A stretch of 6,256 nt of DNA, from contig CANHBY010000092.1 in assembly GCA_947458895.1 (NCBI GenBank), positions 1-6,256 on the forward strand, given 5' to 3'. The notes beneath the pieces were generated by a model that had not been told where the DNA came from, ran no database searches, and worked only from the letters and a program-made list of their open reading frames with translations. Each line of letters opens with the position of its first letter. Within the stretch, counting starts at the first letter, position 1. Shown here piece after piece: positions 5,372 through 6,256 of the stretch. Both the position numbers and the translations under genes were made by a program. This DNA comes from Burkholderiales bacterium. GTDB lineage: Bacteria > Pseudomonadota > Gammaproteobacteria > Burkholderiales > Burkholderiaceae_C.

Positions 5372-5761
5372 ATGGCTCACTTAAAAAATCCTCATAAAAG
5401 CCGGGTGGGATTGATACGGCTCTATTACGCCACGGGGTACTCAGTTGCAGGACTCAAGGCCGCGTACAAAAACGAACAAGCTTTCAGACTAGAAACCTGG
5501 CTTGCGGCGATGTTTCTTCCTTTGGCCTTCTGGCTGGGCAAAAACTGGGTGGAAATGGCTCTCTTGGCAGGATCCGTGATTGCGGTACTGGCTGCAGAAC
5601 TCGCAAATTCGGCCATTGAGGCCGTGGTAGACCGTATTTCTACCGATCCGCACGAACTTTCCGGACGCGCTAAAGATTTGGGTAGCGCCTGCGTCTTGAT
5701 GACGCTGATTTTGGCAGCAGGGATTTGGATTTCCGCCATCTGGGGGTTGCTGCCCTGGTGA
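5372..5761 (+). CDS. dgkA: Diacylglycerol kinase (integral membrane, DgkA type)
   Basis: The product is 129 residues, close to the roughly 120 residues usual for this family. The enzyme is a small three-helix membrane protein, a trimer in E. coli, that phosphorylates diacylglycerol with ATP to phosphatidate. This recycles diacylglycerol released when phospholipid head groups are used for envelope glycans. Family signatures are NEQAFRLE (34-41), AELANSAIEAVVDRIS (75-90) and HELSGRAKDLGSACVLM (94-110). Glu76, Asn79 and Glu83 correspond to the essential Glu69, Asn72 and Glu76 of E. coli DgkA. Membrane helices are about 43-58, 60-80 and 105-125. I chose ATG at 5372 because an earlier in-frame ATG (5306) lies inside the RDD gene and adds residues unlike the family. 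There is no strong ribosome site; GGAG lies about 20 bases upstream, so coupling to RDD is likely. It is the last gene of the operon. Confidence 0.95.
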   Translation: MAHLKNPHKSRVGLIRLYYATGYSVAGLKAAYKNEQAFRLETWLAAMFLPLAFWLGKNWVEMALLAGSVIAVLAAELANSAIEAVVDRISTDPHELSGRAKDLGSACVLMTLILAAGIWISAIWGLLPW

Positions 5762-5938
5762 CCCCCCTTCTTAAGACGCCTGGCACCATCGTATGAAGGC
5801 GAAAAACAGTGAGAGATGTTAGCAGCTGAATAGCCGCGTAGATGCTGACGGTTGTTAATCAGAAAGTACTGCTTGCTTGAGGGAACCTGAGTGGGCCTGT
5901 TGGATCTGTAAGAAACTCAAGCGCCTGATCGACAGCCT
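5762..5938. other. Intergenic region between dgkA and the small minus-strand ORF
   Basis: No credible gene is seen in these 177 bases. Two weak hairpins are present. CGCCT (5777-5781) pairs with AGGCG (5797-5801) around 15 bases and is followed by AAAAA. GTTAGCA (5818-5824) pairs with TGCTGAC (5843-5849), with one G-U pair, around 18 bases. Neither has a T-run directly after it on the appropriate strand. I therefore cannot support an intrinsic terminator for the dgkA operon or for the converging small ORF; Rho-dependent ending is possible. Confidence 0.4.
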
Positions 5939-6118
5939 TTAGCGACGACGATCAAACTTCATGGCCCGAGCGACGCTTCTGCGGTCGCTTCCGACGGCAG
6001 CGATGTAAAACGGCTCGGACTTGCTCCCTTTGTCGTGAGCAAAATCGTGACGCGAAACGGATTCGCTCTTGGGAGACTGCTGAAAACCAGAAGTTCTTTT
6101 CATCACCGACGTTTTCAT
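5939..6118 (-). CDS. Candidate small basic protein, 59 residues, function unknown
   Basis: This open frame runs from ATG at 6118 to TAA at 5939. The product has about 14 Lys/Arg against 6 Asp/Glu, with no membrane helix, signal peptide or cysteine. The N-terminal half is polar and Ser-rich (MKTSVMKRTSGFQQSPKSES). The C-terminal half, FYIAAVGSDRRSVARAMKF (37-55) followed by DRRR, looks like a compact basic segment that could bind nucleic acid, though this is a guess. A weak ribosome site, GAG, lies 8 bases before the ATG. A second ATG five codons in (6103) is an alternative start. It converges with the dgkA operon and fills an otherwise empty stretch. I do not recognise the family. A chance ORF is possible. 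Confidence 0.5.
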   Translation of the reverse strand: MKTSVMKRTSGFQQSPKSESVSRHDFAHDKGSKSEPFYIAAVGSDRRSVARAMKFDRRR

Positions 6119-6256
6119 GTCATTTGCTCAAAGTAGTGGGATGGGGTTGTTCACACAACGCCTCGAATTCCGAAACGGATGACTTGCCTTGAAAAATCTT
6201 TCAGGATTTTCAGACTCTCACGCACCAGGCGCTGTGCCTTGATTTTTATTTGTACC
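6119..6256. other. Upstream region of the small ORF; AT-rich hairpin, no gene seen
   Basis: These 138 bases hold no credible gene on either strand. A near-perfect AT-rich inverted repeat, AAAATC (6193-6198) and GATTTT (6205-6210), has a 6-base loop and extends outward by TGA/TCA with a one-base slip. A second small repeat, GTTGT-TCAC-ACAAC, lies at 6146-6159. On the minus strand a poor -35/-10 pair (TTGTGT and TACTTT, 17 bases apart) lies just before the small ORF, too weak and too close to its ATG to call a promoter. The region could contain the end of a neighbouring transcript or the control region of the small ORF. Confidence 0.3.

Noticed and set aside
5777..5806. Intrinsic terminator after dgkA
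   Set aside because: The CGCCT/AGGCG stem is short with a 15-base loop and is followed by A residues on the plus strand, not T.
6193..6210. Intrinsic terminator at the AT-rich hairpin
   Set aside because: The stem has almost no GC pairs and no separate T-run after it on either strand.

Overview
The window looks like chromosomal DNA from a betaproteobacterium of the order Burkholderiales, probably the family Comamonadaceae. I infer this from protein similarity I recognise (the IlvB/IlvH/IlvC sequences and the DUF3619 and DUF3106 families) and from the gene order ilvCHB next to a divergent sigma factor, DUF3619, DUF3106 and RDD set. I cannot name a genus. There are no transposases, tRNAs, rRNAs or CRISPR arrays, and no frameshifted genes.

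Left half (1-2722, minus strand): the branched-chain amino acid operon, transcribed ilvB, ilvH, ilvC. ilvB and ilvH encode the catalytic and valine-sensing subunits of acetohydroxyacid synthase. ilvC encodes ketol-acid reductoisomerase, the next enzyme, and is cut by the left edge after 110 codons. All three act in valine, leucine and isoleucine synthesis.

Centre (2723-3053): a 331-base divergent intergenic region. It carries two back-to-back candidate extended -10 promoters of the same form (TGnCATAAT). The ilvB side has a leader of about 138 nt that can fold into two mutually exclusive hairpins, and an inverted repeat near -44. The sigma side has a repeated GTCGGGG element, two helical turns apart, where a -35 box would normally lie.

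Right half (3054-5761, plus strand): five tightly packed genes that read as one operon. They encode an ECF-like sigma factor with a TTG start, a DUF3619 protein with one membrane segment (possible anti-sigma factor), an exported DUF3106 protein with a proline-rich tail, a four-helix RDD-family membrane protein, and diacylglycerol kinase DgkA. Together they suggest a cell-envelope sensing or maintenance unit. That function is inference; only the DgkA reaction is well established.

Right end (5762-6256): no large gene. There is a candidate 59-residue, strongly basic small protein on the minus strand (5939-6118), flanked by sequence with only weak hairpins and no convincing intrinsic terminator.
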